Source: an uncultured Flavobacteriaceae bacterium (GTDB lineage: Bacteria; Bacteroidota; Bacteroidia; Flavobacteriales; Flavobacteriaceae). Taken from it: a stretch of 64,000 bases of DNA. The stretch spans positions 310,001-374,000 of the forward strand of contig CALSUF010000002.1 of the NCBI GenBank assembly GCA_943789465.1. Reading direction: 5' to 3'. Under the pieces are notes generated by a model. The model searched no databases and was not told the origin of the DNA. It worked only from the letters and a program-made list of their open reading frames with translations. This document shows positions 8,918 through 19,133 of the stretch, piece by piece. How positions within the stretch are numbered: the first letter of the stretch is position 1; every line of letters begins with the position of its first letter. The position numbers and the translations under genes were made by a program.

Positions 8918-9960
8918 AAAGCCCCAGTATCCACATCTTTAATAAATTTAATCAATCCCTCAAAATAGATTTTTTGATCGTCAAATTGTGAAAGGTGACT
9001 TCCATTAGGACACAATAAAAAACGACCATTTTGAACCTCTTCGGAAATAAATTTCATTTGTTCGGGATCCATTGTATCATAGGTCGCTCCAATACTCAGA
9101 GTAGGAACTGTAATTTCATGTAAATCTGCTTTCACATCCCATAATTTTAAATTTGCATCCCCTTTGATTCCAAATTCACTTGGACCTTGCATCGTTACAT
9201 ATACCTCGTAATTAAGGTGCTTAAAACTTCTATTTAGAGGTTCTGGCCATTCCGAAACAGGTAAGCGAATGATATGCTCTGTATAATAATTGTTGACCAC
9301 TAAATCCATATAACGGGCATTGGTATAATCTTCTTTATCTTCATAAAACATGATTTCCTTTAATACATCTGGGTCTAATTTAGGTGCTAAAACTTCATCT
9401 GAATATTTTTGATAATCTGGAATGGAGGGTACCATGTTAGAAATAATTAACCCTTTTAAATTTTCTTGGTATTTCAACGCATATTGCATTCCTAGAATTC
9501 CACCCCATGATTGTCCAAACAGATAAAAATTATCGTTGGTCAATCCTAATGCGATTCGTACTTGTTCTACTTCCTCCACAAAACGGTCTAAGTCCCAAAG
9601 CGATAGATCTGTGGGCTGATCGCTATAATAAGACCCCAATTGATCGTAATAATAATATTCGATACCTTCATTAGGAAAATAACCATCAAAAGACTCGTAA
9701 ATTTCATGTGTCATCCCTGGACCGCCATGTAATAATAAGACTTTCATAGTTGGATTGTTACCCACTCGTTTGGTCCACACATTAAATTCTCCTTTGGGTG
9801 TAGATATAGGGATCATTTTAATCCCCCCTAAATATTGATCGTCTTTTTCAGAACTGTCTAAATAATCAGTATTTGAAGACGTAATAGATGTTTTAATTTC
9901 AGTTTTACAAGCAGTCAAAACAAACGTATAAATAAGGAAATACAAAAAATAAGGTTTCAT
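8914..9960 (-). CDS. Proline iminopeptidase-family (S33) alpha/beta hydrolase lipoprotein
   Basis: Alpha/beta hydrolase of the prolyl aminopeptidase family (S33), predicted to cleave N-terminal proline from short peptides. The N-terminus is a lipoprotein signal with lipobox ending at Cys18 (LTACK), so the enzyme is anchored outside the cytoplasm. The oxyanion HGGPG motif (LLHGGPGMTHE) and nucleophile elbow GQSWGG are present; the catalytic His fits in GSHLSQF near the C-terminus. At 348 aa it is of normal length. Extracytoplasmic S33 lipoproteins are common in flavobacteria that live on peptides. Confidence 0.87.
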   Translation of the reverse strand: MKPYFLYFLIYTFVLTACKTEIKTSITSSNTDYLDSSEKDDQYLGGIKMIPISTPKGEFNVWTKRVGNNPTMKVLLLHGGPGMTHEIYESFDGYFPNEGIEYYYYDQLGSYYSDQPTDLSLWDLDRFVEEVEQVRIALGLTNDNFYLFGQSWGGILGMQYALKYQENLKGLIISNMVPSIPDYQKYSDEVLAPKLDPDVLKEIMFYEDKEDYTNARYMDLVVNNYYTEHIIRLPVSEWPEPLNRSFKHLNYEVYVTMQGPSEFGIKGDANLKLWDVKADLHEITVPTLSIGATYDTMDPEQMKFISEEVQNGRFLLCPNGSHLSQFDDQKIYFEGLIKFIKDVDTGAF

Positions 9961-9989
9961 AAGGCTAAGGTTTAAATTGATATATCTGT

Positions 9990-11891
9990 TTAAATAGAGT
10001 TTTTTATAATTGCTTCCACTACTTCCGGATTTAACAAAGTACTAATGTCTCCTAAATTAGAAGTATCCTTACACGCAATTTTTCTAAGAATACGGCGCAT
10101 AATTTTCCCTGAACGGGTTTTTGGAAGCCCCAATGTAAATTGAATTTTGTCAAGCTTTGCGATGGGACCAATGTGTTTACTAATAAGTTGATTGATTTCG
10201 GTTTTTAAAGAATCGCTTAAATCCTGCGGATTTTTTAAGGTTATAAATCCATACAAGGCACTGCCTTTAATATCGTGGGGATACCCAACAATTGCAGATT
10301 CCGCTATGTTAATATGTTCATTTATGGCATCTTCTATCGGAGCTGTTCCTAGGTTATGACCTGAAACTATAATAACATCATCCACACGTCCTGTGATACG
10401 GTAGTGCCCATTCTCATCTCTTAAAGCACCATCTCCCGTAAAATATTTTTGATCATAAGCAGAAAAATAGGTCTCTTTATAGCGTTGATGATTTCCCCAG
10501 ATAGTACGTGCCATAGATGGCCAAGGAAATTTTACACACAAACGCCCTTCTACTGAATTACCTTCAATTTCTTGACCATTTTCATCCATTAATGCAGGCT
10601 GAATTCCTATGAAGGGCAGCGTTGCAAACGTGGGTTTTCCCTCAAAACTATTAGGAATTGGAGAAATCATAATTCCTCCTGTTTCGGTTTGCCACCAAGT
10701 ATCCACAATAGGACATTTATGTTTTCCAATATGGTTATTGTACCAATGCCATGCTTCTTCATTAATAGGTTCTCCAACAGTACCAAGAATTTTTAAGGAA
10801 GATAAATCGTATGGTTTTACAACCTCTAAACCTTCTTTAGCAAGTGCTCTAATTGCGGTAGGTGCTGTATAAAACTGGGTTACCTTATGTGTTTCGACAA
10901 TGGACCAAAAACGCCCATAATCAGGATAACTAGGCACTCCTTCAAACATGAGAGTGGTAGCACCATTTAAAAGCGGTCCATATACTATATAACTGTGTCC
11001 CGTAATCCAACCGATGTCTGCCGTACACCAATAAACATCTTCAGCTTCATATTGAAAAATATTTTTAAACGTATAAGCTGTGTAAACCATATAACCAGCT
11101 GTAGAATGAACCATTCCTTTAGGTTGACCTGTAGATCCCGATGTATATAATATGAATAATGGATCTTCTGCTTTCATGACCGTCGCTTCACAAACTTCAG
11201 ACGCAGCATCTAACAACGGTTGTAACCAAAAATCTCTGCCTGAAACCATTGAAACTTCAGAATTAGTGCGTTTCACAACAAGAACAGACTCTATTCCATT
11301 ACAATCTAAAAGTGCTGTATCAACAATCGATTTTAAATCAATATTTTTTGAGCCACGAAAACCACCATCACTAGTAATAATCATTTTACAATCACAATCG
11401 TTGATTCGCGATGATAGAGCGGACGCAGAAAATCCTGCAAAAACTACTGAATGAATTGCTCCTATGCGTGCACATGCTAACACTGAAATTGCCAACTCAG
11501 GAATCATGGGTAAATAAATACAAACCCGATCCCCTTTTTGGATACCTTTAGATTTTAACACATTAGCAAACCTGTTGACGCGTTTATATAAGTCATTGTA
11601 CGTAATTGCTTCAGAAGGTTCTATTGGATTGTTTGGTTCAAATAAAATCGCAGTTTTATTGCCTTTATTTTCTAAATGACGGTCAATACAATTTTCGGTT
11701 ATATTGAGTTCTGATCCTTGAAACCAACTGACTTTTGCAGAAGAGAAATCCCAATCAAGAACCTTACTCCAAGGACGTTTCCAAGTAAAATTTTCCTTTG
11801 CTATAGCGCCCCAAAATGCTTCCGGATTCTGAACAGATTTTGAATAATTGTTTTGATAATCTTCTAAGCCTTTAATTTCGAATTTGATCAT
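9990..11891 (-). CDS. acs: Acetyl-CoA synthetase (AMP-forming)
   Basis: Converts acetate, ATP and CoA to acetyl-CoA, AMP and pyrophosphate in the cytoplasm. The 633-residue length and domain order are those of Acs: the AMP-binding motif YTSGSTGQPKGM, the WWQTETGG motif in the acyl-binding region, the hinge region and the C-terminal PKTRSGKIMRRI segment whose Lys is the acetylation-controlled catalytic lysine in the family. No regulator is adjacent. The gene is 29 nt upstream of the S33 lipoprotein gene on the same strand and may be co-transcribed with it. Confidence 0.95.
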   Translation of the reverse strand: MIKFEIKGLEDYQNNYSKSVQNPEAFWGAIAKENFTWKRPWSKVLDWDFSSAKVSWFQGSELNITENCIDRHLENKGNKTAILFEPNNPIEPSEAITYNDLYKRVNRFANVLKSKGIQKGDRVCIYLPMIPELAISVLACARIGAIHSVVFAGFSASALSSRINDCDCKMIITSDGGFRGSKNIDLKSIVDTALLDCNGIESVLVVKRTNSEVSMVSGRDFWLQPLLDAASEVCEATVMKAEDPLFILYTSGSTGQPKGMVHSTAGYMVYTAYTFKNIFQYEAEDVYWCTADIGWITGHSYIVYGPLLNGATTLMFEGVPSYPDYGRFWSIVETHKVTQFYTAPTAIRALAKEGLEVVKPYDLSSLKILGTVGEPINEEAWHWYNNHIGKHKCPIVDTWWQTETGGIMISPIPNSFEGKPTFATLPFIGIQPALMDENGQEIEGNSVEGRLCVKFPWPSMARTIWGNHQRYKETYFSAYDQKYFTGDGALRDENGHYRITGRVDDVIIVSGHNLGTAPIEDAINEHINIAESAIVGYPHDIKGSALYGFITLKNPQDLSDSLKTEINQLISKHIGPIAKLDKIQFTLGLPKTRSGKIMRRILRKIACKDTSNLGDISTLLNPEVVEAIIKNSI

Positions 11892-11940
11892 GATAATAAA
11901 ATAAGATCTCTAATGTAATACAATTAGGACAAACTTTTTA

Positions 11941-11948
11941 TACATTTG
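11941..11948 (+). promoter_or_regulatory. -7 promoter element TACATTTG upstream of the cytochrome-c peroxidase gene
   Basis: A full TAnnTTTG match 30 nt before the ATG at 11979. No TTTG at the usual distance upstream. Confidence 0.4.
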
Positions 11949-11978
11949 AAAAGATTAACCATTTTGAGCTAGAATAAA

Positions 11979-13172
11979 ATGAACTTTAAAATTATACTTC
12001 AGATTTCTTTATTATATTTTATGATGTTCAGTTGTTCTTCAAATAATACTACGACTAATGAACCAGAAGATACTACTCTAATTCCAGTTGATTTATCTTC
12101 CTATTTTTCTGTTGATTTTAATGCGCTGCCAAACTATGCCAATCAAGACATTCCAAATTATATCACAAAGGACAATACGCCTGCATCGAATCCAATAACA
12201 GACCAGGGTGCAACATTAGGTCGTATTTTGTTTTATGACACCAACCTATCTTCTGATAATACGGTGGCGTGTGCAAGTTGTCATGTACAAAACGAAGCTT
12301 TTGGAGATGCCAATACCGCGAGTACTGGAATTAACGGCTCTACCGCAAGACATTCAATGCGTTTGGTTAACAATCGTTTTGCCAATGGAAATGCTTTTTT
12401 TTGGGATAAACGTGCAGCTACCCTAGAAATACAAACAACCCAACCCATTCAAGACCATATTGAAATGGGATTTAGTGGAGAAAACGGCGACTTGAGTTTT
12501 GATGATTTAATCGTAAAACTTGAAAATATTCCGTATTATCCTGTTTTATTCTCTAACGCTTTTGGAACAGAAACAATTACTGAGGATCGCATTCAACAAG
12601 TGCTTGCACAGTTTGTGAGAAGTATCCAATCTTTTGACAGCAAATATGACGAAGGGCGAATGTTAGTTGCTAATAATAACCAACCCTTTCCAAATTTTTC
12701 AGCTTTAGAAAATTTAGGTAAAAACCTATTTACCCAACCCCCTGTTTTTAACAATACTGGAATGAGAATTAATGGTGGTGTTGGATGTGCTGGATGCCAT
12801 CAAGCACCCGAATTTGATGTAGATCCTAATTCTCTCAACAATGGAGTTATAGGTACTATTGGTCAACTTGGAACCGATTTGACCAACACAAGAGCGCCAA
12901 GCCTTAGAGATCTAGTAAAACAAAATGGCACTACTAATGGTGGCTTTATGCATAACGGCGCTTTTGAAGAGCTAATTGGGGTTGTAAATCACTACAATGA
13001 AATTGATGCAACGGGGAATAATAACTTAGATCCTAGACTCCGACCAGGTGGAAATGCACAACAATTAAATATGACTCTTGATGAAAAAAATGCATTGGTT
13101 GCCTTTATGGAAACATTAACTGGTGAGGATATTTATACCAATCCTAAATGGAGTAATCCTTTTATTGATTAA
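11979..13172 (+). CDS. Dihaem cytochrome-c peroxidase (CcpA/MauG family) lipoprotein
   Basis: Extracytoplasmic dihaem peroxidase that would reduce hydrogen peroxide with electrons from a cytochrome c. A lipobox (MMFSC, Cys19) indicates membrane anchoring. Two c-type haem sites are visible: CASCH at residues 98-102 and CAGCH at 270-274, separated by about 170 residues as in CcpA/MauG proteins. At 397 aa the length is normal. A close alternative in this superfamily is a MauG-like maturation enzyme, but no partner protein is adjacent. It is followed by an acyltransferase gene with its own -7 box (13193-13200). Confidence 0.9.
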   Translation: MNFKIILQISLLYFMMFSCSSNNTTTNEPEDTTLIPVDLSSYFSVDFNALPNYANQDIPNYITKDNTPASNPITDQGATLGRILFYDTNLSSDNTVACASCHVQNEAFGDANTASTGINGSTARHSMRLVNNRFANGNAFFWDKRAATLEIQTTQPIQDHIEMGFSGENGDLSFDDLIVKLENIPYYPVLFSNAFGTETITEDRIQQVLAQFVRSIQSFDSKYDEGRMLVANNNQPFPNFSALENLGKNLFTQPPVFNNTGMRINGGVGCAGCHQAPEFDVDPNSLNNGVIGTIGQLGTDLTNTRAPSLRDLVKQNGTTNGGFMHNGAFEELIGVVNHYNEIDATGNNNLDPRLRPGGNAQQLNMTLDEKNALVAFMETLTGEDIYTNPKWSNPFID

Positions 13173-13219
13173 TCCCCTTTTAGTTTATAATTTAACTTTG
13201 CTCATTAACCAATATAATT

Positions 13220-14329
13220 TTGGAATTAAAACGACTTTACTTTATTGACGCTATAAGAGCTTTTGCCATTTTGATGATGCTTCAAGGGCATTTTATTGAT
13301 ACCTTACTTGCGATCGAACATCGTGACATCAACAACTTAGCTTTTAAAACTTGGACGTATTTTAGGGGGATTACTGCTCCCGTTTTTTTTACAATCTCTG
13401 GACTCATTTTTACATATTTACTTATCAAAGCAAAAGAAAAAGGGACACTCCACTATCGTATGAAAAAAGGAATCATTCGTGGGTTGATGTTGATTGGTAT
13501 TGGGTATGCACTACGAATCCCTATTTTTAGGTGGCTAACAGGTTCGTTTGGCACCTATTTTATGGTTATTGATGTTTTGCAGATCATTGGTCTCTCATTG
13601 ATTTTAATTGTATGCGTGTATACTATCTGTCAAAAAAATACCTTATTGTTTTCTGTTACAGTGTTCTGTTTAGGAACCATTATATTTTTAAATGAGCCTC
13701 TTTATAGAACCTTCGGCGCTGAGGGCATACCATTACTATTTGCTAATTATTTTACAAAAGTAAACGGGTCTGTATTTACCATTCTTCCGTGGTTTGGATA
13801 CATGGCTTATGGTGCTTTTATTGCAACTCTATTCTATGGTTACTTGTTGCATCCGCGATTCAAAACTGCTATTGTAACAGGTTTTTTTACCGTGGGTTTG
13901 GCATTGATTTACGGGTCTTCTTCCCTATTACATTGGCTTACGACAATCACCAATATTACATTGTTTTTTGAAGTTGCTAATTATAATTATTTATTTGTCA
14001 GACTTGGAAATGTATTGATACTCTTCGGGGTATTTTATGCCTTAGAATCCTACTTAAAACACCCTGTAATTCTAAAAATTGGACAAAAAACACTTTCTAT
14101 TTATGTAGTTCACTTTGTTCTTCTTTATGGAAGTTTCACAGGAATGGGACTCAATAGAATATTAGGGAAAAACTTAACTCCTCTTGAAGCCATAATAGGT
14201 GCCCTGAGTTTTTTAGTAGTCGTAAGTTTGATTTCAATTTATATCATCAAAGCAAATACACAAGTGTATGGGTTTTTTAGACAAAAAGCTTATGTACTAA
14301 AAACACTTATAAAGTCTTTAAATAATTAA
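13220..14329 (+). CDS. Inner-membrane acyltransferase (heparan-alpha-glucosaminide N-acetyltransferase/acyltransferase-3-like)
   Basis: A 369-residue polytopic membrane protein with about ten hydrophobic helices. The N-terminal [24 protein letters not shown] matches the DUF1624/HGSNAT-like and acyltransferase-3 superfamily, in which the conserved Arg and His lie at the start of helix 1. It probably transfers an acyl group to a carbohydrate or lipid at the membrane, but the substrate is unknown. The start appears to be TTG at 13220, since no ATG precedes the conserved N-terminus. A TAACTTTG -7 match lies at 13193-13200. Its last 23 nt overlap the convergent purC gene. Confidence 0.75.
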   Translation: MELKRLYFIDAIRAFAILMMLQGHFIDTLLAIEHRDINNLAFKTWTYFRGITAPVFFTISGLIFTYLLIKAKEKGTLHYRMKKGIIRGLMLIGIGYALRIPIFRWLTGSFGTYFMVIDVLQIIGLSLILIVCVYTICQKNTLLFSVTVFCLGTIIFLNEPLYRTFGAEGIPLLFANYFTKVNGSVFTILPWFGYMAYGAFIATLFYGYLLHPRFKTAIVTGFFTVGLALIYGSSSLLHWLTTITNITLFFEVANYNYLFVRLGNVLILFGVFYALESYLKHPVILKIGQKTLSIYVVHFVLLYGSFTGMGLNRILGKNLTPLEAIIGALSFLVVVSLISIYIIKANTQVYGFFRQKAYVLKTLIKSLNN

Positions 14330-15260
14330 GAACATTGGTTTCAATTCGCGTTTGTATATCTGATACATCAGCTTTTATAAAGGTTTCACCCGTAATATTC
14401 TCGTACAATTCAATATAACGTTCGCTAACGGTTTCAATGTAATCATCACTCATGACAGGGACTGTTTGACCATCTAGTCCTTGAAAGTCATTACTAATCA
14501 ACCACTGTCGCACAAACTCTTTAGAAAGTTGTTTTTGAGGTTCATTATTGTCTTGACGGGCTTCATACCCTTCAGCATAAAAATAGCGTGAAGAGTCTGG
14601 TGTGTGAATTTCATCGATCAATACAATTTTTCCTTCTTTAGTTTTACCAAATTCATACTTAGTATCTACCAAAATCAGACCTCTTGATGCAGCGATTTCA
14701 GAACCTCTTTCAAAAAGTTTTCGAGTATAGTCTTCTAAAACGATATAATCGTCTTCAGAAACAATGCCACGTTTCAAAATATCTTCTCGAGAAATATCTT
14801 CATCATGATCGCCCATTTCAGCTTTGGTTGCAGGAGTTATAATGGGTACTGGAAACGCATCGTTTTCTTTTAATCCTTCTGGCATGGGCACGCCACAAAG
14901 CAAGCGTTTTCCATCAGAATATTCGCGTGCTGCGTGACCTGACATATACCCTCTTATAACCATTTCTACCTTGAAGGGGTCACAAGAATGTCCGACAGCA
15001 ACATTTGGATCGGGAGTTGCCATTAACCAATTTGGTACAATATCAGCCGTAGCAGCCATCATTTTAGTGGCAATTTGATTTAGTATTTGACCTTTATAAG
15101 GAATGCCTTTGGGCATTACGACATCAAAAGCCGACAGGCGATCGGTAGCTACCATTACTAAAAGATCTTTGTTTATGTTATAAACTTCTCTAACTTTTCC
15201 TTTATAAAGATTTGTTTGCCTTGGGAATTCAAAATTTGTATCGGTAATAGTTTGACTCAT
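14307..15260 (-). CDS. purC: Phosphoribosylaminoimidazole-succinocarboxamide synthase (SAICAR synthetase)
   Basis: Catalyses ATP-dependent ligation of aspartate to CAIR in de novo purine synthesis. The 317-residue protein carries YKGKVREVY at the N-terminus, [11 protein letters not shown], the [14 protein letters not shown] segment and the [24 protein letters not shown] region; the long form is like the yeast Ade1 type common in Bacteroidetes. It lies 9 nt downstream of phoH on the same strand, so both are probably one transcript. Its 3' end overlaps the convergent acyltransferase gene by 23 nt. Confidence 0.95.
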   Translation of the reverse strand: MSQTITDTNFEFPRQTNLYKGKVREVYNINKDLLVMVATDRLSAFDVVMPKGIPYKGQILNQIATKMMAATADIVPNWLMATPDPNVAVGHSCDPFKVEMVIRGYMSGHAAREYSDGKRLLCGVPMPEGLKENDAFPVPIITPATKAEMGDHDEDISREDILKRGIVSEDDYIVLEDYTRKLFERGSEIAASRGLILVDTKYEFGKTKEGKIVLIDEIHTPDSSRYFYAEGYEARQDNNEPQKQLSKEFVRQWLISNDFQGLDGQTVPVMSDDYIETVSERYIELYENITGETFIKADVSDIQTRIETNVLNYLKTL

Positions 15261-15269
15261 GTGATTGTT

Positions 15270-16244
15270 TTAATCTCTGTTTTCTATGTGTTTGTAAGCT
15301 TCTATTACTTTCTTAACCAATTTATGACGGATGACATCTTTATCATCTAAAAATATCATACCCACTCCTTCAATATCTTTTAAAATTAAAAGCGCTTCTT
15401 TAAGACCAGAAATGGTTCGTCTTGGTAAATCAATTTGACCTGGATCCCCTGTTAAAAGAAATTTAGCATCTTTTCCCATGCGCGTCAAAAACATCTTCAT
15501 TTGAGCATGAGTAGTGTTTTGACCTTCATCTAGAATTACAAAAGCATGGTCCAAAGTACGTCCTCTCATAAATGCCAAAGGTGCAATTTGGATGGTGCCA
15601 TTTTCGATATAATTATCTAATTTTTCAGCGGGGATCATATCTCTTAAAGCGTCGTACAAGGGTTGCATATATGGATCCAGTTTTTCTTTTAAATCACCTG
15701 GTAAAAACCCAAGATTCTCACCTGCTTCTACAGCTGGACGTGTCAAAATAATTCTTTTGACTTCTTTATTTTTAAGAGCTCGAACAGCCAAAGCAACTCC
15801 TGTGTAAGTTTTGCCAGTTCCAGCAGGACCAATAGCAAAGACCATGTCATTTTTGTGTACGCTATCAACTAACTTGCGTTGATTGGCAGTCTGAGCTTTT
15901 ATCAAACGTCCATTGACACCATATACAATAACTTCCCCACTTTTAGAAGACGAATCATAATCGGCTTTAGAATCACTTGTAAGTACACGCTCAATCATGT
16001 TTTCATCTAATTTATTGAATTTCTGAAAATGACTCAACAGCATTTCAATGCGTTTGTCAAATTCAGTAAGTAAATCTTTGTCGCCAAAAGCAGTGATTTT
16101 TGTACCTCTAGCTACAATTTTGAGCTTTGGAAAGTACATCTTTAAAAGTTCGATGTTTTTATTTTGAGCACCAAAAAACTCTTTTGGTGTAATATCCGTT
16201 AATTCAATAATTAGTTCATTCAAAGGGTTCTTAAATTTAGTCAA
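15270..16244 (-). CDS. PhoH-family ATPase (PhoH/PhoL)
   Basis: Cytoplasmic P-loop ATPase of the PhoH family, linked in other bacteria to RNA metabolism and ribosome assembly (YbeZ with YbeY). The N-terminal about 110 residues include a KH-like stretch and the C-terminal domain has Walker A GPAGTGKT, the LTRPAVEAGENLGFLPGD motif and Walker B VILDEGQNTT. The 324-residue size is typical. The ybeY gene is not next to it; purC follows 9 nt downstream. Confidence 0.92.
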   Translation of the reverse strand: MTKFKNPLNELIIELTDITPKEFFGAQNKNIELLKMYFPKLKIVARGTKITAFGDKDLLTEFDKRIEMLLSHFQKFNKLDENMIERVLTSDSKADYDSSSKSGEVIVYGVNGRLIKAQTANQRKLVDSVHKNDMVFAIGPAGTGKTYTGVALAVRALKNKEVKRIILTRPAVEAGENLGFLPGDLKEKLDPYMQPLYDALRDMIPAEKLDNYIENGTIQIAPLAFMRGRTLDHAFVILDEGQNTTHAQMKMFLTRMGKDAKFLLTGDPGQIDLPRRTISGLKEALLILKDIEGVGMIFLDDKDVIRHKLVKKVIEAYKHIENRD

Positions 16245-16331
16245 TTTGTGATTCTATTCGATGTTATAAATGTACTCACAATTTAGTATAATATTTAAGA
16301 CTGTTAATAAAAATTTACAACAAAAATTGTG

Positions 16332-16339
16332 TAGGTTTG
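16332..16339 (+). promoter_or_regulatory. -7 promoter element TAGGTTTG upstream of the SAM hydrolase gene
   Basis: A TAnnTTTG match 58 nt before the ATG at 16398, in the 153-nt divergent gap with phoH. No -33 TTTG at standard spacing. Confidence 0.35.
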
Positions 16340-16397
16340 TATATCTTAAACAGTCAAGTTTTTAGAGCTTTTTTAAACTAAATAATACGTTGTGCCA

Positions 16398-17234
16398 ATG
16401 GCCATCATTACATTAACGACCGATTTTGGAACAAAAGATCATTTTGCAGCTGCTGTAAAAGGTGCCTTGCTATCCGAAATTGAGGAAGCTAAAGTAGTCG
16501 ATATTTCACACAACATTGCTCCGTTTAGTATTTTAGAAGCGGCGTATGTAATACAAAATGCTTTTGAAAGTTTTCCTGTTGGAAGTATTCATATCATTGG
16601 AGTGGACTCCGAAATTAGTGAAGAAAACAAACATATTGTAGTACAGCTTAATAACCATTATTTTATTTGTGCTAATAATGGAATCATGAGTATGATTTGT
16701 TCTGAAATCAATCCACAAAAAATTGTAGAAATAAATATTCATGATAAAATTTCAACCAGTTTTCCAGTTTTAGATGTGTTTGTAAAAGTTGCGGCCCACA
16801 TTGCACGTGGTGGTACTTTAGAAGTTGTTGGAAAAATTATTACAGAAATTAAACCTATTAAAAATATTGTTCCTATTGTGAAAGATGATGGAGCTCAAAT
16901 GATCGGAAATGTGATTTATGTAGATCATTACGGCAACGTGATTACCAACATCAAAAAGCGCTTTTTTGAATCGGTACAAAAAGGGCGTCGGTTTGAGATT
17001 TCGGCACGGAATCACAAATTCAAACGGATTTATGACCACTACAGCGATATTGTTGATTTCAACATTGCGAGTGAATTGCGCAACGATGAAGGTCAAGGAC
17101 TTGTTGTTTTTAATTCTTCAAGCTATCTAGAAATAGCGGTTTATCGAAGTAATTTAGCTACTGTTGGCAGCGCTTCTTCTCTGTTGGGGTTGGATATGAT
17201 GGATACTATCACAATTAATTTTTTCAAAGATTAA
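16398..17234 (+). CDS. SAM hydroxide adenosyltransferase (DUF62/SAM hydrolase)
   Basis: Member of the fluorinase/chlorinase-like DUF62 family; the housekeeping form hydrolyses S-adenosylmethionine to adenosine and methionine. The N-terminal ITLTTDFGTKDHFAAAVKGAL and the central DHYGNVITNI are family hallmarks, and the overall 278-residue size fits. I prefer ATG 16398 (MAIITLTTDFG) to the GTG two codons upstream because family members start directly at this strand. The dnaN gene follows with its own -7 box. Confidence 0.9.
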   Translation: MAIITLTTDFGTKDHFAAAVKGALLSEIEEAKVVDISHNIAPFSILEAAYVIQNAFESFPVGSIHIIGVDSEISEENKHIVVQLNNHYFICANNGIMSMICSEINPQKIVEINIHDKISTSFPVLDVFVKVAAHIARGGTLEVVGKIITEIKPIKNIVPIVKDDGAQMIGNVIYVDHYGNVITNIKKRFFESVQKGRRFEISARNHKFKRIYDHYSDIVDFNIASELRNDEGQGLVVFNSSSYLEIAVYRSNLATVGSASSLLGLDMMDTITINFFKD

Positions 17235-17317
17235 GATGAAAAATAGACCGTTCAAAGGTTGAAAAAACTATCAACCTAATGTTAATAAGTTTCTTTTAAT
17301 AATAAGCATCAAAAAGA

Positions 17318-17325
17318 TATATTTG
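17318..17325 (+). promoter_or_regulatory. -7 promoter element TATATTTG upstream of dnaN
   Basis: A full TAnnTTTG match 38 nt before the dnaN ATG; no -33 TTTG at standard distance. Confidence 0.45.
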
Positions 17326-17363
17326 TAAGAGCCCTTTTATTAAATTTATAATTCACATCACAG

Positions 17364-18482
17364 ATGAAATTTATAGTTTCCAGTACGTATTTATTAAAAC
17401 AACTTCAAGTCTTAGGAGGCGTAATTAACAATTCTAATACCTTGCCTATTTTAGATAATTTCTTATTTGAATTAGAACATTCAAAACTAACGGTATCTGC
17501 CAGTGATTTAGAAACCACTATGGCCTCCACCTTGGAAGTTGAAAGTGATAGCGAAGGCAGTGTGGCTATTCCTGCTAAACTCTTGTTAGAAACCCTTAAA
17601 ACATTTCCAGAGCAACCCCTAACTTTTGTTATTGAAGAAAATAACACGATTGAAATTAGTTCAAATCATGGAAAGTATGCGTTGGCCTATGCAAGTGCAG
17701 ACGAGTTTCCAAAAGCTATTTCTTTGGACAGCCCAAGCACCACCGTTATTGGAGCTGATATATTAGCTACTGCTATTTCAAAAACAATTTTTGCGGCTGG
17801 AAATGATGATTTACGTCCGGTTATGAGTGGTGTATTTTTTCAGTTTTCAACAGAAAGTCTAACTTTTGTAGCTACTGATGCCCACAAGCTAGTTAAATAT
17901 TCTCGTACCGATGTAACTGCCAATGAAACAGCTGAATTTATCATGCCCAAAAAACCTTTGAATTTATTGAAAGGGATATTGGCTGGTAGCGATGACGATG
18001 TTACTGTTGAATACAACGACTCTAATGCTAAGTTTTCGTTTGAAAATTCAGTATTAATCTGTCGATTGATTGATGGTAAATATCCAAACTATGAAGCGGT
18101 GATTCCAAAGGAAAATCCAAACCACTTGACCATCAGTCGCAATCAATTTTTAAATTCTGTTAGACGAGTGTCTATATTCTCAAACAAAACAACCCATCAA
18201 ATTCGTTTAAAAATTGCGGGAGCAGAATTGAATATTTCTGCAGAAGATATCGATTACAGCAACAAAGCTGAAGAACGTTTGACTTGTGATTACCAAGGCG
18301 ATGATATGCAAATTGGGTTCAACTCTCGTTTTTTATCTGAAATGCTAAGCAACCTTAATGCGGATGATATCCAACTGGAAATGAGCATGCCCAACCGAGC
18401 AGGAATCCTCACTCCTATTGATGGATTGGACGAAGGCGAAACAGTAACCATGCTGGTAATGCCAGTGATGCTAAATAGTTAA
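17364..18482 (+). CDS. dnaN: DNA polymerase III sliding clamp (beta subunit)
   Basis: Ring-shaped dimeric processivity clamp that tethers DNA polymerase III to DNA. The 372-residue chain begins MKFIVSSTYLLKQLQVLGGVI and has three clamp-fold repeats; the second repeat contains RPVMSGVFF and the C-terminus ends in VTMLVMPVML, matching the peptide-binding MPM-type tail of beta clamps. dnaA, recF or gyrB are not adjacent, so this is not a classical oriC region; flavobacteria often have dnaN away from dnaA. A strong terminator follows. Confidence 0.96.
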   Translation: MKFIVSSTYLLKQLQVLGGVINNSNTLPILDNFLFELEHSKLTVSASDLETTMASTLEVESDSEGSVAIPAKLLLETLKTFPEQPLTFVIEENNTIEISSNHGKYALAYASADEFPKAISLDSPSTTVIGADILATAISKTIFAAGNDDLRPVMSGVFFQFSTESLTFVATDAHKLVKYSRTDVTANETAEFIMPKKPLNLLKGILAGSDDDVTVEYNDSNAKFSFENSVLICRLIDGKYPNYEAVIPKENPNHLTISRNQFLNSVRRVSIFSNKTTHQIRLKIAGAELNISAEDIDYSNKAEERLTCDYQGDDMQIGFNSRFLSEMLSNLNADDIQLEMSMPNRAGILTPIDGLDEGETVTMLVMPVMLNS

Positions 18483-18505
18483 TATCTAATTTTTTCATAC
18501 ATAAT

Positions 18506-18536
18506 AAAAAAGCATTCTGACGGGAATGCTTTTTTT
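18506..18536 (+). terminator. Intrinsic terminator after dnaN
   Basis: Stem AGCATTC/GAATGCT with loop TGACGG, flanked by an A run on the left and a T run (18531-18536) on the right. The flanks pair too, so it could work in both directions. Confidence 0.85.
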
Positions 18537-18568
18537 GTTATATTTATTCAGTCGTAAAACAGATCAAA

Positions 18569-19015
18569 ATGACTTATAGAAAAGCAACCTCTAATGATGT
18601 AGAACATTTGTCTGAATTGTTTAATGCATACAGAATGTTTTATCGAAAAGCGAGTGCTATTCAAAGTGCGAAAACATTTTTGGAAGAACGCATTTCTAAT
18701 AAAGACTCTGAAATTTTTGTAGCCCAGAATACCACTAATAAACTCGTTGGATTTGTACAATTATATCCTCTTTTTTCGTCGACTCGAATGAAGAAGCTTT
18801 GGTTGTTAAACGATTTATTTGTGCATCCAGAGTTTCGAGGCAACGGTATTTCGATTGGACTGATCCAAAAAGCAAAAGATCTTGTTTTGGAATCCAATGC
18901 ATGTGGGATGTATTTAGAAACCGAAAAATCAAATTTGATTGGAAATCATTTATACCCAAAAACAGGGTTTGAACTAAATACAAGCGTTAATTTTTATGAG
19001 TGGAATGTGGAGTAA
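18569..19015 (+). CDS. GNAT family N-acetyltransferase
   Basis: A 148-residue acetyl-CoA-dependent N-acetyltransferase. The start MTYRKATSNDVEHLSELF, the central LNDLFVHPEFRGNGISIGLIQKA (acetyl-CoA pyrophosphate-binding loop in the variant RGNGIS) and the C-terminal MYLETEKSNLIGNHLYPKTGF are typical of GNAT motifs D, A and B. The substrate may be a small amine or amino acid and cannot be named. Single gene, between the dnaN terminator and the convergent ABC-F gene. Confidence 0.88.
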   Translation: MTYRKATSNDVEHLSELFNAYRMFYRKASAIQSAKTFLEERISNKDSEIFVAQNTTNKLVGFVQLYPLFSSTRMKKLWLLNDLFVHPEFRGNGISIGLIQKAKDLVLESNACGMYLETEKSNLIGNHLYPKTGFELNTSVNFYEWNVE

Positions 19016-19133
19016 CAATGAGTTTAGAATACTTTTATTATTGATAAGCGATACATAAAACTAATGACCCTATGAAAACAAAAATACTTTCTAGCTGTTA
19101 ACTGTCAATGTAATCAAAAACGTCATTGTCTTA

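Noticed and set aside
17364-18482. dnaN as a marker of the replication origin
   Set aside because: No dnaA, recF or DnaA-box cluster is near; dnaN alone is not evidence of oriC here.
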